From Methylobacterium indicum (GTDB lineage: Bacteria > Pseudomonadota > Alphaproteobacteria > Rhizobiales > Beijerinckiaceae), in assembly GCF_001043895.1 (NCBI RefSeq), contig NZ_JTHF01000056.1, positions 1 through 49,691 on the forward strand: a DNA stretch of 49,691 bases. Direction: 5' to 3'. The position numbers and the translations under genes were made by a program. The notes below the pieces were generated by a model, which ran no database searches, was not told where the DNA came from, and saw nothing but the letters and a program-made list of their open reading frames with translations. Of the stretch, positions 23,224-33,745 are shown piece by piece. Position 1 is the first letter of the stretch, and each line of letters begins with the position of its first letter.

Positions 23224-25239
23224 TCAGGCCGCCCGCACCGTCGCGAGGAACCGGCCGACCTCGGCCGCGAGATGGGCGGATTGACGCGAGAGGTCCTGGG
23301 CAGCGCCGAGGACGTGATCGGCGGCCTCCCCGGTCTCCTCGGCCACCGCTGCCACGCCCGCGATGGTGCCCGTCACCTCCACGGTGCCCTGCGCGGCCTG
23401 GCTCACGTTGCGGACGATCTCCTGCATGGCCGCGCCCTGCTCATCGACGGCTGCGGCGATCGAGGTCGAGACGCCGCTGATCTCCTGGATGCGCGCGCCG
23501 ATCGCACCGATCGCCGAGACGGCCTGGCCGGTCACCGCCTGGATGCGGGCGATCTGCCCGGCGATCTCCCCGGTCGCCTGCGCGGTCTGCCCAGCCAGCG
23601 CCTTGACCTCGGCGGCCACCACCGCGAAGCCCCGGCCGGCCGGACCCGCCCGCGCCGCCTCGATGGCGGCGTTGAGGGCGAGCAGGTTGGTCTGGCCGGC
23701 GATCGACGCAATCATCGTCGCCACGTCGCCGATATGCGCCACCGCCTGGCTCAGCTCATGCACCAGGGCGCCGGTCTGACCGGCCTCCGCCACGGCCTGG
23801 CGGGCGAGATCGGCCGAGCCGTCGACCTGCCGCCCGATCTCCTGGACGGACAAGCCCATCTCCTCGGCCGCCGCCGCCGTGGTGTTGACGTTCGCGGCCG
23901 CCTCCTCGGCCGCCGCCGCAACCGTCACCGACCGCCCGGCCGTGTCGGAGGCCGCGGCACTCATCCGCTGGGCGGTGGCCTGGAGCTGCGTCGCCGAGGT
24001 GGAGACCAGCCGGACGATCCCGCCGACCGCGTGCTCGAAGCCGTCGGCCATCTGCCGCATGCCGGCCTTGCGCTGCTCCTCGGCCGAAGCCCGTGCCCGC
24101 GCGGCCTCCGCCTCGAGGGCCCGCGACCGGATCAGAGCCTCCTTGAAGGTCTGCACCGCCTCGGCGATGATCCCGATCTCGTCACGCCGTCCGCGGCTCG
24201 GAACCACCACCTCGACGTCGCCGCTCGCCAGCGCCCGCACCGCCTGCGTCATCCGGCGAGTCGGCCGGCTGATGCTGCCACTCAGGATCCAGGCCAGGGT
24301 GAGGCTGAAGACGATCGCCACCCCGGCGCTGACGACGGCGACCTCGGTGGCGCTCCGCGCCGTCCCGAAGGCCTCGGCCCGGATGGTCGCCATGGCCTCG
24401 GTCTGCTGCTGGACGATCGCCCCCAGGGCGGCTTTCATCGCGGCGTCGACCTCGATCTGCTCGGCGCGCGCCTTGTTCAGCGCCTCGATCGTCGTCTGGA
24501 GGTGGCCGAGTTGGGCCGAATAGGCACCAATGGCCGTCCGGATCGTCCCGATCTCCGGCAGGGCCGTGACCGGGGCCCCGGGAATCGGCAGCGATTGCAA
24601 CGCGTGGGTGATCGAGGCGATCTGCTGCGTGGCCAGAAAGAGCTCGTCCTCGTCGCCCGTGCGCAGGGCCTGCTCGACGATCGGCCGGCCGCGGGTGAAC
24701 GAGGCGTTGATGGTCATGACGATCGATCGGCCGACATCGCCGGTATCCGCCTGCGTGACGAGGTCCAGCATCGTCGACGAGATCTTCGCTCCGAGCGGGA
24801 CCAGCTCCTCGGCGATCTCGTCGCGCCGGGCGATCAGGGCGGGCACGGCCGAGGACCCGTCGACGAGGCCCGAGAACCGCGACCAGAGCGCGACGACCGG
24901 CTGCATCGCCGCCTCGTTCTGCGTCGCCGGGCGGTCGCCCAGCATCTCGGCCATGCGCGTGCGGGTTCTCGCCAGTTCCTGCTTGTTGTCCTCGGAATTG
25001 GACAACAGGAGACCGCTCAGCGCGGCACTCAGGCTCGCGTAGCGCTCCTGCAGGCCGACGACGTAGAACGACCGCTCGTCGGATCTGCCGAGCTGATCGA
25101 TCTTGTCCGACAAGGACGATATGGTTCTCGTTTCGTATACGACGATGGATGAGAGGATGACGATCGAAACGAGTGAAGAGCCAACGATCTTCGCCCGGAT
25201 ACCGAGCGGAAATCCGCCGAAGCGACGCGACATAATCAT
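23224..25239 (-). CDS. Methyl-accepting chemotaxis protein
   Basis: A 671-residue transmembrane chemoreceptor. TM1 is near residues 15-35, followed by a periplasmic helical sensor of about 260 residues, TM2 ([24 protein letters not shown]), a HAMP domain ([24 protein letters not shown]) and a cytoplasmic signalling helix. The hairpin tip reads [20 protein letters not shown] followed by [17 protein letters not shown]; the residue after ARAG is Pro, where Glu is usual in the receptors I remember. ATG 25239 is preferred over 25257 because AGGTGG stands 8 bases upstream. No Trp-Phe-type CheR docking pentapeptide is seen at the C-terminus. The ligand is unknown. Confidence 0.92.
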   Translation of the reverse strand: MIMSRRFGGFPLGIRAKIVGSSLVSIVILSSIVVYETRTISSLSDKIDQLGRSDERSFYVVGLQERYASLSAALSGLLLSNSEDNKQELARTRTRMAEMLGDRPATQNEAAMQPVVALWSRFSGLVDGSSAVPALIARRDEIAEELVPLGAKISSTMLDLVTQADTGDVGRSIVMTINASFTRGRPIVEQALRTGDEDELFLATQQIASITHALQSLPIPGAPVTALPEIGTIRTAIGAYSAQLGHLQTTIEALNKARAEQIEVDAAMKAALGAIVQQQTEAMATIRAEAFGTARSATEVAVVSAGVAIVFSLTLAWILSGSISRPTRRMTQAVRALASGDVEVVVPSRGRRDEIGIIAEAVQTFKEALIRSRALEAEAARARASAEEQRKAGMRQMADGFEHAVGGIVRLVSTSATQLQATAQRMSAAASDTAGRSVTVAAAAEEAAANVNTTAAAAEEMGLSVQEIGRQVDGSADLARQAVAEAGQTGALVHELSQAVAHIGDVATMIASIAGQTNLLALNAAIEAARAGPAGRGFAVVAAEVKALAGQTAQATGEIAGQIARIQAVTGQAVSAIGAIGARIQEISGVSTSIAAAVDEQGAAMQEIVRNVSQAAQGTVEVTGTIAGVAAVAEETGEAADHVLGAAQDLSRQSAHLAAEVGRFLATVRAA

Positions 25240-25705
25240 TGTCGTGACCACCTGCAAAGGATTGCCTCAGACCCCTGCGTAAGATGTCCAAGCAAAGCGA
25301 CGCAGGTCACGCGTTCAAGCTGAACGCTCAACTATATTTTTTGCGTGTGATAATTTTGCAACTATGCTGGATGTCGCTAATCGAATATCGTTAATTTAGA
25401 CTTAATCATGCGATTTGCTGGTCGATCTGCGGCGCGCCGCATGAGATCTGACAGCTGACGGTCGTTCAATCGGCATCCAATGCGTTGGCGGGCAGCAACG
25501 CGCGCGGCGAATGCACTCGGCCGCGTGGGAGTAGCGCTCGAAAATCCAAAGTGGCCCCGATCGTCGTCATCCATGACGACGGCGAGCGCGCTTGCTTCGG
25601 AGCGACGGCAAAGCCTCCGTCACCCGGAGGCGGTCCCGCGCCTGCGGCAGTCTCGGTCCCGATACGCGACACTGGCAGGCGCGACGCCGGCAGGCCCACG
25701 TTCGG

Positions 25706-25779
25706 CCTCGAGCCGTCCCGTTCCCGGATCTCCTTCCGCCATCGCTTCAGTCGTGCGGGACGGGAGGCGGCTCACGAGG
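25706..25779. repeat. Hairpin element, family R4 copy 2
   Basis: Left arm CCTCGAGCCGTCCCGTTCCC pairs imperfectly with a right arm containing CGGGACGGGAGGCGGCTCAC. The stretch CGCTTCAGTCGTGCGGGA matches 6307-6324 at 17 of 18 positions. It is non-coding. Confidence 0.55.
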
Positions 25780-26025
25780 ACCTGCATTCGCCAGCACTCG
25801 CATCCGCCGCTGTCGTGGACTGCGAGAGCCTGTTTGCCCGATCGATCCCTTCTATTCCACCGGCAACATCATCGGGAGGTGGAGGGCAGGATAGCCCCCT
25901 CGCGATCGGGTCGCCGCAAGTCGGATTTGCTGCAAGTCAAAGTCATCACGAGCCAAACAGGCCCTGCGTCTCTGCGCGGACGCCTTCCCGGGGCCGCCGC
26001 CGACCGGGAAGGCTCCCGGTCGGAC

Positions 26026-26131
26026 CCAAGCAGATGTCGCCGAAGCGGACACCGGTTCGGCGGTGAAAACCTGCGACGCGACAAGAACCTGAGCGGGCGA
26101 AGCGTCGGCCTGCCAACGCAAGTCTGCTTAG
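26026..26131 (-). repeat. 106-bp MITE-like element, family R3 copy 2
   Basis: The inverted counterpart of 21291-21396, same length, about 10 mismatches. Its outer right end TCTGCTTAG is intact and the left end is CCAAGCAGA, one base off. Together with copy 1 it brackets the corA-yedK-mcp segment in inverted orientation. Confidence 0.88.
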
Positions 26132-26240
26132 GGTCGGGAGCCCTGTGAGCCGTGTCGACGACCGGATGCCGAACCGGCGGCTCGGCGACACGTGGCGACC
26201 GGTATCGGCGACCGGCATCGACGATCGGCGACCGGCAGGA

Positions 26241-27095
26241 TCACTCCGCCGGCGGACGGGCGCTCTCCCGGAACGGGTGGGCCGGATAGGTTCCGATGAT
26301 CCGGATCGCACTCGAGAAATAGGCGAGCTCGTCGAGCGCCCGGCGCAGGGACGGCTCCTCCGGGTGGCCGTCGACCTCGGCGTAGAACTGGGTCGCGGTG
26401 AACTGGCCCTCGACCATGTAGCTCTCGAGCTTGGTCATGTTGACGCCGTTCGTCGCGAAACCGCCGAGCGCCTTGTAGAGCGCCGCCGGGATGTTGCGGA
26501 CCCGGAACATGAAGCTCGTCACCGTCGGGCCCGTCCCCACCGGCGGCAGCGCCGGCTCGCGGGAGAGCACCACGAAGCGGGTGGTGTTGTGCTCCTCGTC
26601 CTCGACGTTCTCGGCCAGGATGTCGAGGCCGTAGATCTCGGCGGCCAGCCGCGGCGAGAGCGAGGCGCGGGTGCGGTCGCCGGCCTCGGCGACCTGGCGG
26701 GCGGCTCCGGCGGTGTCGGGGGCGACCACGGCCTTGAGGCCGAGCCGCCGGATGATCTTGCGGCACTGGCCGAGCGCGTGGACGTGGCTGTGCACGGTGC
26801 GGATCTCGTCGAGCGCCACGCCCGGCAGGGCCATGAGCTGGAAGCGGATCGGCAGGAACTGCTCGCCGATGATGTGGAGGCCCGAGGCCGGCAGCATGTG
26901 GTGGATGTCGGCGACGCGACCCGCGATCGAGTTCTCGATCGGGATCATGCCCAGCGCCGCCGAGCCGTCCTGCACCGCCGTCAGCGCGTCCTCGAAGGTG
27001 GCGCAGGGCAGCGGCGTCCAGTCCGGATAGGCCTCGTTGATGATGATGTGCGAGTTGGCGCCGGGCTCGCCCTGGTAGGAGATCGTCTGGTTCAT
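26241..27095 (-). CDS. pheA: Prephenate dehydratase
   Basis: A 284-residue monofunctional prephenate dehydratase converting prephenate to phenylpyruvate for phenylalanine synthesis. The catalytic domain has ISYQGEPGANSHIIINEAYP, GMIPIENSIAGRVADIHHML, VHSHVHALGQC and the TRF motif in HNTTRFVVLS. A C-terminal ACT domain follows (FMFRVRNIPAALYKALGGFATNGVNMTKLES). At the usual ESRP position it reads ESYM, which I believe is common in alphaproteobacteria. The ATG at 27095 fits the family; the longer upstream frame belongs to the shadow of kdsB. It lies 20 bp downstream of kdsB. Confidence 0.93.
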   Translation of the reverse strand: MNQTISYQGEPGANSHIIINEAYPDWTPLPCATFEDALTAVQDGSAALGMIPIENSIAGRVADIHHMLPASGLHIIGEQFLPIRFQLMALPGVALDEIRTVHSHVHALGQCRKIIRRLGLKAVVAPDTAGAARQVAEAGDRTRASLSPRLAAEIYGLDILAENVEDEEHNTTRFVVLSREPALPPVGTGPTVTSFMFRVRNIPAALYKALGGFATNGVNMTKLESYMVEGQFTATQFYAEVDGHPEEPSLRRALDELAYFSSAIRIIGTYPAHPFRESARPPAE

Positions 27096-27115
27096 CGCGA
27101 CAGCTTTCGGGGAAA

Positions 27116-27859
27116 TCAGTTCAGGCGCCGGGCGGAGAGGACGGCGCGGGCGCGCTCGAGGTCGTGGGGCGTGTCGACGCCGAGGGGCACGTCGTCCACC
27201 ACCACGGCGTCGATCCGCATCCCGGCCTCGAGCGCCCGCAGCTGCTCCAGCTTCTCGCGCAGCTCGAGCGGGCTCGGCGGCAGGGACACGAAGCGGGCGA
27301 GCGCCCGGCGGCGATAGGCGTAGAGCCCGATATGGTGGAGGAGGGGGCCGTCGCCGTAGGGCGCGGTCGCACGGGTGAAGTAGAGCGCCCGCAGCCGCCC
27401 CGGGGCGATCTCGGACCCGACGAGCTTGACGACGCTCGGCTCCGTCCGCTCCTCGGGCCGGGTGATGACGGCGCACAGCGTCGCGATGTCGACGGCCCGG
27501 TCGGCGAGCGGCACCACGGCGGCCGCGATGGCGGCGGGATCGATGGTCGGCAGGTCGCCCTGGACGTTCACCACCACGTCGTGGCGCCCCTCCGGGTCGA
27601 TCACCTCCAGGGCCTCGGCGAGGCGGTCGGACCCCGACGGGTGGTCGGGCCGGGTCATCACCGCGAGCCCCCCCACCGCCTCGACCGCCTGCACGATGGC
27701 GGGCGTGTCGGTGCAGACCACCACCGGCCCGAGGCCGGCCTCGACCGCCCGGCGCCAGACATGCACGATCATCGGCTCGCCCGCGATGTCGGCCAGCGGC
27801 TTCTCGGGCAGGCGGGTCGCGGCGAGGCGGGCGGGGATCAGGACGAGCGGATCGGACAT
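27116..27859 (-). CDS. kdsB: 3-deoxy-manno-octulosonate cytidylyltransferase
   Basis: A 247-residue CMP-Kdo synthetase that activates Kdo for lipopolysaccharide inner-core assembly. Signature sequences are [80 protein letters not shown] and [13 protein letters not shown]. Either ATG 27859 or ATG 27874 could be used; the former matches the family. It is first in a kdsB-pheA pair and divergent from the cytochrome c gene. Confidence 0.93.
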   Translation of the reverse strand: MSDPLVLIPARLAATRLPEKPLADIAGEPMIVHVWRRAVEAGLGPVVVCTDTPAIVQAVEAVGGLAVMTRPDHPSGSDRLAEALEVIDPEGRHDVVVNVQGDLPTIDPAAIAAAVVPLADRAVDIATLCAVITRPEERTEPSVVKLVGSEIAPGRLRALYFTRATAPYGDGPLLHHIGLYAYRRRALARFVSLPPSPLELREKLEQLRALEAGMRIDAVVVDDVPLGVDTPHDLERARAVLSARRLN

Positions 27860-28155
27860 GCGGAGGTTTCGCATCCTGCGGGGCGTCGGTTGCCCGGCGA
27901 GCCGCGGCTCTTAGCAGTGCGGGCGGGGCTTGTCATGACGGGCGGCCCCGGCGGGCAGTCCATCCCGGCGGGCGACCATGCAGCCGCAACCGTGGCGCCG
28001 TCCACACGCCGGGGCTCTGCGACGAACCGACGATGTTTAGAGCCATTGTCAACGGTGTCGCAGAACGGCTAAGCACCGGCGGACTACCAGTGCGGCGTGG
28101 CGCCGGGCCGCGCCTCGAATCGCCCCTGCTCACCGGAGCATCGGAGCTGCCGAGA

Positions 28156-28692
28156 ATGGATTCCTTCGAGCTTAACAAGGTCGCCGGCGCAGTGCTCGGC
28201 GCCCTTCTCCTCGCGATGGGGACGGGCTTCCTGGCCGAGCTGATCTACAAGCCGAAGCCGGCGGGTGATCGCGGCTACGCCCTCCCGGCCGCCGAGGAGA
28301 ATGCCGCCGCCGCGCCCGCCGCCGCCAAGGAGGAGCCGCTCCCCGTGCGCCTCGCCAGCGCCGACGCCACCAAGGGCCAGGCGGCCGCCAAGAAGTGCAT
28401 GGCCTGCCACAGCTTCGAGAAGGGCGGCCCCAACAAGGTCGGTCCCGACCTCTACGGCGTCGTCGAGCGGCCGAAGGGCAGCCACGAGGGTTTCGGCTAC
28501 TCCGCCGCCATGAAGGCCAAGGGCGGCAACTGGACCTACGAGGATCTGGACCACTTCCTGCACGGCCCCAAGCAGTACGTGCAGGGCACCATCATGGCCT
28601 TCGCGGGCGTGCCCTCGGGCGCCGAGCGGGCCGACATCCTGGCCTATCTGCGCACCCTGTCCGACAAGCCGGTCGATTTCCCGAAGCCCTGA
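28156..28692 (+). CDS. cycM: Membrane-anchored class I cytochrome c (CycM/c552-like)
   Basis: A 178-residue cytochrome c with an uncleaved N-terminal anchor (NKVAGAVLGALLLAMGTGFLAELIY), an Ala/Pro/Glu linker and a C-terminal haem domain. The haem site is CMACHSF, and the distal Met is probably in GTIMAFAGVPS. GPNKVGPDLYGVV and FGYSAAMKAKGGNWTYEDLDHFL are typical of CycM, which carries electrons between the bc1 complex and the aa3 oxidase in rhizobia. ATG 28156 gives the conserved MDSFELNK start. A rho-independent terminator follows. Confidence 0.92.
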   Translation: MDSFELNKVAGAVLGALLLAMGTGFLAELIYKPKPAGDRGYALPAAEENAAAAPAAAKEEPLPVRLASADATKGQAAAKKCMACHSFEKGGPNKVGPDLYGVVERPKGSHEGFGYSAAMKAKGGNWTYEDLDHFLHGPKQYVQGTIMAFAGVPSGAERADILAYLRTLSDKPVDFPKP

Positions 28693-28725
28693 CGGGCGGA
28701 ACGGACCACCGCGGGACGACCGACG

Positions 28726-28751
28726 AGGCCGGGCGAGAGCCCGGCCTTTCT
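28726..28751 (+). terminator. Rho-independent terminator after the cytochrome c gene
   Basis: AGGCCGGGC (28726-28734) and GCCCGGCCT (28739-28747) form a 9-bp stem with a GAGA tetraloop, followed by TTCT. It is 34 bp after the stop. Confidence 0.75.
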
Positions 28752-28847
28752 CGTCCGGGGCCCCTGCGCGGACGCGCCCGGGTTGGCGGAGCGGCACCCC
28801 GCGACCTAGAACGGGGGGAGACCTTTTCCACCGGAGGATCGCCCCGC

Positions 28848-30761
28848 GTGATCGCACGCCCCCTCACTCGCCGCGCCGCCCTCGCCCTCGCGCCCGCTCT
28901 CCTCGGCCTCGCCGCCCTCCCGGCCCGGCTTCATGCGCAGGGAGCGCCCGCAGGCGGCGGCGTCGCGTCCGCCGCGGACGGCTGGCGCCACGGCCTGTCG
29001 CTCCTCGGCGAGCCGAAATACCCGGCGGGCTTCACGCATTTCGACTACGCGAACCCCGATGCCCCGAAGGGGGGGCTGGTGCGGTTCGGCTCGCAGGGCT
29101 CGTTCGACAACTTCAACATGATCGTCGCCGGGGTGAAGGGCGACCTCGAAAGCCAGATCCCGCTGATCTACGACACCCTGCTGGCCCAGGCGCAGGACGA
29201 GGCCTCGACCTATTACGGGTTGCTCGCCGACGGCGTGAAGCCGGCCGCGGATCTCGGCAGCGTGATCTACCGCCTGCGGCCGGAGGCGCGCTGGCACGAC
29301 GGGAAGCCGGTGACGGCGGACGACGTGGTCTTCTCCTTCGAGGTGCTGAAGGAGAACAGCCCGCAATACGCCGCCTACTACCACAACGTGACGAAGGCCG
29401 AGGCGACGGGCCCGCACGAGGTCACCTTCACCTTCTCGGAGAAGGGCAACCGCGAATTGCCGCAGATCGTCGGCCAGCTACCGGTGCTGCCCAAGCACTG
29501 GTGGCAGGGCAAGGACGCCAGCGGCAAGACCCGCAACCCGACCGAGACGACGCTCGAGATTCCGCTCGGCTCCGGCCCCTACCGCCTCGCCCGGTTCGAT
29601 GCCGGCCGCTCGGCCACCTACGAGCGGGTGCCGGATTACTGGGGCCGCGACCTTCCCGTGAACCGCGGCTCCAACAACTTCGACACCCAGCGCGCCGAGT
29701 ATTTTCGCGATGCGACGGTGATGATCGAGGCGTTCAAGGCCGACCAGTTCGACTGGCGCACCGAGAACATCGCCCGCAACTGGGCCACCGCCTATGACGG
29801 CTTCCCGGCCGTGCGCGAGGGCCGGATCGTCAAGGAGGAATTCCCGCAGGCCGGCATGGGCATCATGCAGGCCTTCACCCTCAACCTGCGCCGGAAGAAA
29901 TTCACGGATGCGCGGGTGCGCCGGGCCTTCAACCTCGCCTTCGACTTCGAGGAGATGAACCGCACCCTGTTCTACGGGCTCTACAGCCGTGTCGATTCGT
30001 TCTTCTTCGGCACCGAGCTGGCCTCGTCGGGCCTGCCGGAGGGCCGCGAGCGGGCGATCCTGGAGAGCCTCAAGGACAAGGTCCCGGCCTCCGTCTTCAC
30101 CACGCCCTACAGGAACCCGGTCAACGGCAGCGCGGAAGCGGTGCGGGCGAACCTGCGCGAGGCGGTGCGCCTGTTCCAGGAGGCCGGGTACGAGATCCGC
30201 GGCAACCAGATGGTCGAGAAGGCGAGCGGCCAGCCCTTCACGGTCGAGTTCCTCGGCTACGACAACTCGGCCGAGCGGGTGGTGCTGCCCTACCGCGCGG
30301 CGCTCGAGCGCATCGGCCTCAAGGTGAGCCTGCGGGTGGTCGATCCGGCCCAGTACCAGAACCTGGTGCGCAGCTTCGACTTCGACGCGCTGGCGCTGAG
30401 CAACTGGGCCGAGTCGCTCTCGCCCGGCAACGAGCAGCGCGACTTCTGGGGCTCGGCCGCCGCCGACCGGCCGGGCTCGCGCAACCTCGCGGGCATCAAG
30501 GATCCGGGCGTCGACGCCTTGATCGACAAGGTGATCTATGCCGGCGACCGCGAGGAGCTGGTCGCGGCGACCCGGGCGCTCGACCGGGTGCTCCTCGCCC
30601 ACGACTACGTGGTCCCGCAATGGTCCTCGCCGGTGTCGCGGACCCTGCGCTGGAACCGCTTCGCCCATCCGGCGGTGCTGCCGAAATACGGTGCCTCGGG
30701 CTTCCCGACGACCTGGTGGTACGACCAGGCGCTCGCCGCCAAGACCGGGGTGGCGCGCTGA
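28848..30761 (+). CDS. Peptide ABC transporter substrate-binding protein, YejA-like (first copy)
   Basis: A 637-residue periplasmic binding protein of the DppA/OppA class (SBP family 5), YejA branch. The signal peptide has an RR pair (RPLTRRAALALAPALLGLAALPARLHA). The mature protein contains HGLSLLGEPKYPAGFTHFDYANPDAPKGG, IYDTLLAQAQDEASTYYGLLADGV, WHDGKPVTADDVVFSFEVLKE, IPLGSGPYR and the C-terminal TTWWYDQ. The start GTG 28848 is chosen for the signal peptide and an upstream GGAGG. It overlaps the second copy by one base. In Brucella and other Rhizobiales two yejA genes precede yejBEF, and YejABEF imports peptides; that is established for the family, not shown here. Confidence 0.9.
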   Translation: MIARPLTRRAALALAPALLGLAALPARLHAQGAPAGGGVASAADGWRHGLSLLGEPKYPAGFTHFDYANPDAPKGGLVRFGSQGSFDNFNMIVAGVKGDLESQIPLIYDTLLAQAQDEASTYYGLLADGVKPAADLGSVIYRLRPEARWHDGKPVTADDVVFSFEVLKENSPQYAAYYHNVTKAEATGPHEVTFTFSEKGNRELPQIVGQLPVLPKHWWQGKDASGKTRNPTETTLEIPLGSGPYRLARFDAGRSATYERVPDYWGRDLPVNRGSNNFDTQRAEYFRDATVMIEAFKADQFDWRTENIARNWATAYDGFPAVREGRIVKEEFPQAGMGIMQAFTLNLRRKKFTDARVRRAFNLAFDFEEMNRTLFYGLYSRVDSFFFGTELASSGLPEGRERAILESLKDKVPASVFTTPYRNPVNGSAEAVRANLREAVRLFQEAGYEIRGNQMVEKASGQPFTVEFLGYDNSAERVVLPYRAALERIGLKVSLRVVDPAQYQNLVRSFDFDALALSNWAESLSPGNEQRDFWGSAAADRPGSRNLAGIKDPGVDALIDKVIYAGDREELVAATRALDRVLLAHDYVVPQWSSPVSRTLRWNRFAHPAVLPKYGASGFPTTWWYDQALAAKTGVAR

Positions 30762-32602
30762 TGCGCCGGCGCACCTTCCTCACCGGGAGCGGGGCGGCTC
30801 TGCTCGCCGCCCGCCTCCCGGCCCGCGCACAGGGTGCCGAGCGCCACGGCCTGTCGAGCTTCGGCGACCTGAAATATCCGGCCGACTTCAAGAACTTCGA
30901 CTATGTCGAGCCGCTCGCTCCGAAGGGCGGCACCTTCTCGGCCACACTCTCGACCACCACCGGCAACCAGGCCTTCGAGACCTTCAACACCCTCAACATC
31001 TACGTGCTGAAGGGCGACGGCGCCGCCGGCATGGACCTGACCTTCGACAGCCTGATGGTCCGGGCCCTCGACGAGCCCGACGCCCTCTACGGCCTCGTCG
31101 CCCGCAGCGTGTCGGTGAGCGCGGACGGGCTGGCCTACCGCTTCGCGTTGCGCCCGCAGGCGCGCTTCCACGACGGCGCGCGGCTCACCGCCCGCGACGT
31201 CGCCTTCTCGATCCTGACGCTCAAGGAGAAGGGGCACCCGCAGATCGCCGCGCTCCTGCGCGACGTCGCCGGCGTCACCCCGGACGGGGACGACGCGGTT
31301 CTGGTGCGATTCGCGCCGGGCCGCAGCCGCGACTTGCCTCTGATCGTCGCCGAGCTGCCGATCTTCTCGGAGGCCTATTACCGGGCCCGAGACTTCGAGG
31401 CCTCGACGCTCGAGCCGCCGCTCGGCTCCGGCGCCTACCGGGTCGCCCGGTTCGAAGTCGGGCGCTTCATCGCCTTCGAGCGCGTCGCCGATTACTGGGG
31501 CGCCGACCTGCCGGTGACCGTCGGCCAGAACAACTTTTCCGAGATCCGCTACGAATATTTCCGCGACCGCGACGTGGCGTTCGAGGCGTTCAAGGCCGGC
31601 ACCTTCACCTGGCGCGAGGAGTTCACCTCCCGGGTCTGGGCCACCGGCTACGATTTCCCGGCCGTCCAGGAGGGCCGGGTCAAGCGCGAGACGGTGCCGG
31701 ACCACACGCCCTCGGCCACGCAAGGCTGGTTCCTGAACACCCGCCGGCCGGTCTTCCGCGATCCCCGCATCCGCGAGGCGATCGGGCTCGCCTTCGACTT
31801 CGAATGGTCGAACCAGAACCTGATGTACGGCGCCTATACGCGCACCGCCTCGTTCTTCGAGAAATCCGACCTGAAGGCGGAAGGGATGCCGGCGCCCGAG
31901 GAACTGGCGCTCCTCGAACCGTTTCGCGGCAGGGTGCCCGACGAGGTGTTCGGCGAGCCGTGGTCGCCGCCGCGCTCGGACGGGTCGGGCCAGGACCGGG
32001 CGCTCCTGCGCCGGGCCGACACCCTGCTGCGGCAGGCCGGCTGCACCCGCGACGGCGGGGTGATGAAGCTGCCGGACGGCCAGCCGCTGGCCTTCGAGTT
32101 CCTGGATTCCACGCCGCTTTTCCAGCCGCTGCTGCAATCCTACATCAAGAACCTGAGCCTGCTCGGCATCCGCGCGAGCTCGCGCCTCGTCGATGCGGCA
32201 CAGTACCAGGCGCGGCTCAAGGAGTTCGACTTCGACGTGGTCTCGACGCGGTTCGGCGGTTCGCCGACGCCGGGCGCCGGCTTGCGCGAGGTCTATGGCA
32301 GCCGCGCCGCCAAGGTGCCGGGCTCGCAGAACCTCGCCGGCATCGAGAGCCCGGCCGCCGACGCGATGCTCGACCGCATCGCCGACGCCGCCTCGCGGGC
32401 GGACCTCACCACCGCCTGCCGGGCCCTCGACCGGGTGCTGCGGGCCGGCCGCTACTGGGTGCCGATGTGGTACTCGGGCACCCACCGCCTCGCGCTCTGG
32501 GACCTGTACGGCCGCCCGCGCGAGCTGCCCCGATACGGCCTCGGCGTGCCCACCCTGTGGTGGCACGACGCCGACAAGGCCAGGAAGATCGGAAGGACCT
32601 GA
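30761..32602 (+). CDS. Peptide ABC transporter substrate-binding protein, YejA-like (second copy)
   Basis: A 613-residue paralogue of the preceding protein. The signal [24 protein letters not shown] has a twin-arginine look (RRRTFL). Matching blocks are [69 protein letters not shown], and LWWHDADKA. The ATG overlaps the upstream TGA by one base. The two copies have clearly diverged, so they may differ in peptide preference. Confidence 0.9.
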   Translation: MRRRTFLTGSGAALLAARLPARAQGAERHGLSSFGDLKYPADFKNFDYVEPLAPKGGTFSATLSTTTGNQAFETFNTLNIYVLKGDGAAGMDLTFDSLMVRALDEPDALYGLVARSVSVSADGLAYRFALRPQARFHDGARLTARDVAFSILTLKEKGHPQIAALLRDVAGVTPDGDDAVLVRFAPGRSRDLPLIVAELPIFSEAYYRARDFEASTLEPPLGSGAYRVARFEVGRFIAFERVADYWGADLPVTVGQNNFSEIRYEYFRDRDVAFEAFKAGTFTWREEFTSRVWATGYDFPAVQEGRVKRETVPDHTPSATQGWFLNTRRPVFRDPRIREAIGLAFDFEWSNQNLMYGAYTRTASFFEKSDLKAEGMPAPEELALLEPFRGRVPDEVFGEPWSPPRSDGSGQDRALLRRADTLLRQAGCTRDGGVMKLPDGQPLAFEFLDSTPLFQPLLQSYIKNLSLLGIRASSRLVDAAQYQARLKEFDFDVVSTRFGGSPTPGAGLREVYGSRAAKVPGSQNLAGIESPAADAMLDRIADAASRADLTTACRALDRVLRAGRYWVPMWYSGTHRLALWDLYGRPRELPRYGLGVPTLWWHDADKARKIGRT

Positions 32603-32606
32603 TTCG

Positions 32607-33713
32607 ATGGCCGCCTACATCCTGCGCCGGCTCCTCCTGATGATCCCGACGATCCTCGGGATCATGCTGATCTCCTTCGTAATCGTGCAGTTCGCCCCGG
32701 GCGGGCCGGTGGAGCGGGTGCTGGCCCAGCTCCAGGGCCAGAACACCGCCATGTCCCGGGTGACCGGCGGCGGCGGCGACCTCGCCGGCCGCGGCGGGAC
32801 CTCCCAGGCCGGGGGAGGGGAATCCAATTCCCGCTATCGCGGCGCGCAAGGCCTCGATCCGGCCTTCATCAAGCGCCTCGAGCAGCAATACGGCTTCGAC
32901 AAGCCGGCACCCGAGCGCTTCGTGAAGATGCTGTGGGACTATGCCCGCTTCGACTTCGGAAAGAGCTACTTTCGCGACGTCTCGGTGCTCCAGCTGATCC
33001 GCGAGAAGCTGCCGGTCTCGATCAGCCTCGGCCTCTGGATGACGCTGATCTCCTACGCGATCTCGATCCCGCTCGGCATCCGCAAGGCGGTGCGGGACGG
33101 CTCGCCCTTCGACGTCTGGACGTCGGGCGTCGTCATCGTCGGCTACGCCATTCCCGGCTTCCTGTTCGCGATCCTGCTGATCGTGCTGTTCGCCGGCGGG
33201 TCGTTCTTCCAGATCTTCCCGTTGCGGGGATTGACCAGCGAGGGCTGGTCGCACTTCCCGCTCTGGCAGAAGGTGACGGACTACCTCTGGCACATCACGC
33301 TGCCGATCGTCGCCATGGCGATCGGGGCCTTCGCCACCTCGACCCTGCTCACCAAGAACTCGTTCCTCGACGAGATCCGCAAGCAATACGTGCTGACAGC
33401 CCGGATGAAGGGCCTGTCCGAGCGCCAGGTGCTGTACGGCCACGTCTTCCGCAACGCGATGCTGATCGTGGTGGCGGGATTCCCGGGTGCCTTCATCTCG
33501 GCGTTCTTCGCCGGATCGCTCCTGATCGAGACCATCTTCAGCCTCGACGGGCTCGGCCTGCTCTCGTTCGAGTCGATCGTGAACCGCGACTACCCGGTGG
33601 TGTTCGCCAACCTCTACATCTTCTCGCTGCTGGGCCTGGTGGTGAACCTGATCTCCGACCTGACCTACAGCTGGATCGACCCGCGAATCGACTTCGAGGC
33701 CAGGGCGGCGTGA
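32607..33713 (+). CDS. yejB: Peptide ABC transporter permease, YejB-like
   Basis: A 368-residue inner-membrane permease of the DppB/OppB type. The N-terminal membrane helix [33 protein letters not shown] is followed by a long periplasmic insertion (about residues 45-90, Gly-rich) typical of YejB. The core has the EAA-like cytoplasmic loop [23 protein letters not shown] and the C-terminal [16 protein letters not shown]. It starts 4 bp after the second yejA. A second permease (yejE) and the ATPase (yejF) would be expected next but are absent. Confidence 0.92.
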   Translation: MAAYILRRLLLMIPTILGIMLISFVIVQFAPGGPVERVLAQLQGQNTAMSRVTGGGGDLAGRGGTSQAGGGESNSRYRGAQGLDPAFIKRLEQQYGFDKPAPERFVKMLWDYARFDFGKSYFRDVSVLQLIREKLPVSISLGLWMTLISYAISIPLGIRKAVRDGSPFDVWTSGVVIVGYAIPGFLFAILLIVLFAGGSFFQIFPLRGLTSEGWSHFPLWQKVTDYLWHITLPIVAMAIGAFATSTLLTKNSFLDEIRKQYVLTARMKGLSERQVLYGHVFRNAMLIVVAGFPGAFISAFFAGSLLIETIFSLDGLGLLSFESIVNRDYPVVFANLYIFSLLGLVVNLISDLTYSWIDPRIDFEARAA

Positions 33714-33745
33714 GCTTCCTCGTCGCGACCACCAGGAGGGCGTGA
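33710..33745 (+). pseudogene. Possible remnant of a yejE start
   Basis: A GTG overlaps the yejB stop (GTGA) in the way usual for coupled genes. It opens a frame of only 11 codons, [11 protein letters not shown], then TGA, which runs into the hairpin at 33741. The overlap and basic N-terminus look like the beginning of a following permease gene whose body has been lost. With so few codons this is tentative. Confidence 0.3.

Larger units (their letters stand above)
25240..26240. other. One-kilobase intergenic region with several repeats and no clear gene
   Basis: The first ~170 bp (25260-25430) are AT-rich and probably carry the promoter of the chemoreceptor gene. The remainder is GC-rich and contains an R4 hairpin (25706-25779), a segment ending in the inverted repeat GCCTGTTTG/CAAACAGGC (about 25829-25965), and the R3 element (26026-26131). 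A short quasi-repeat ATCGGCGACCGG follows at about 26200-26240. Open frames of 70-220 codons here have no recognisable domains and run across the repeats. Confidence 0.6.

Noticed and set aside
27096..27476. N-terminal extension of prephenate dehydratase overlapping kdsB
   Set aside because: Antiphase to kdsB, without protein-like character; ATG 27095 matches the family start.
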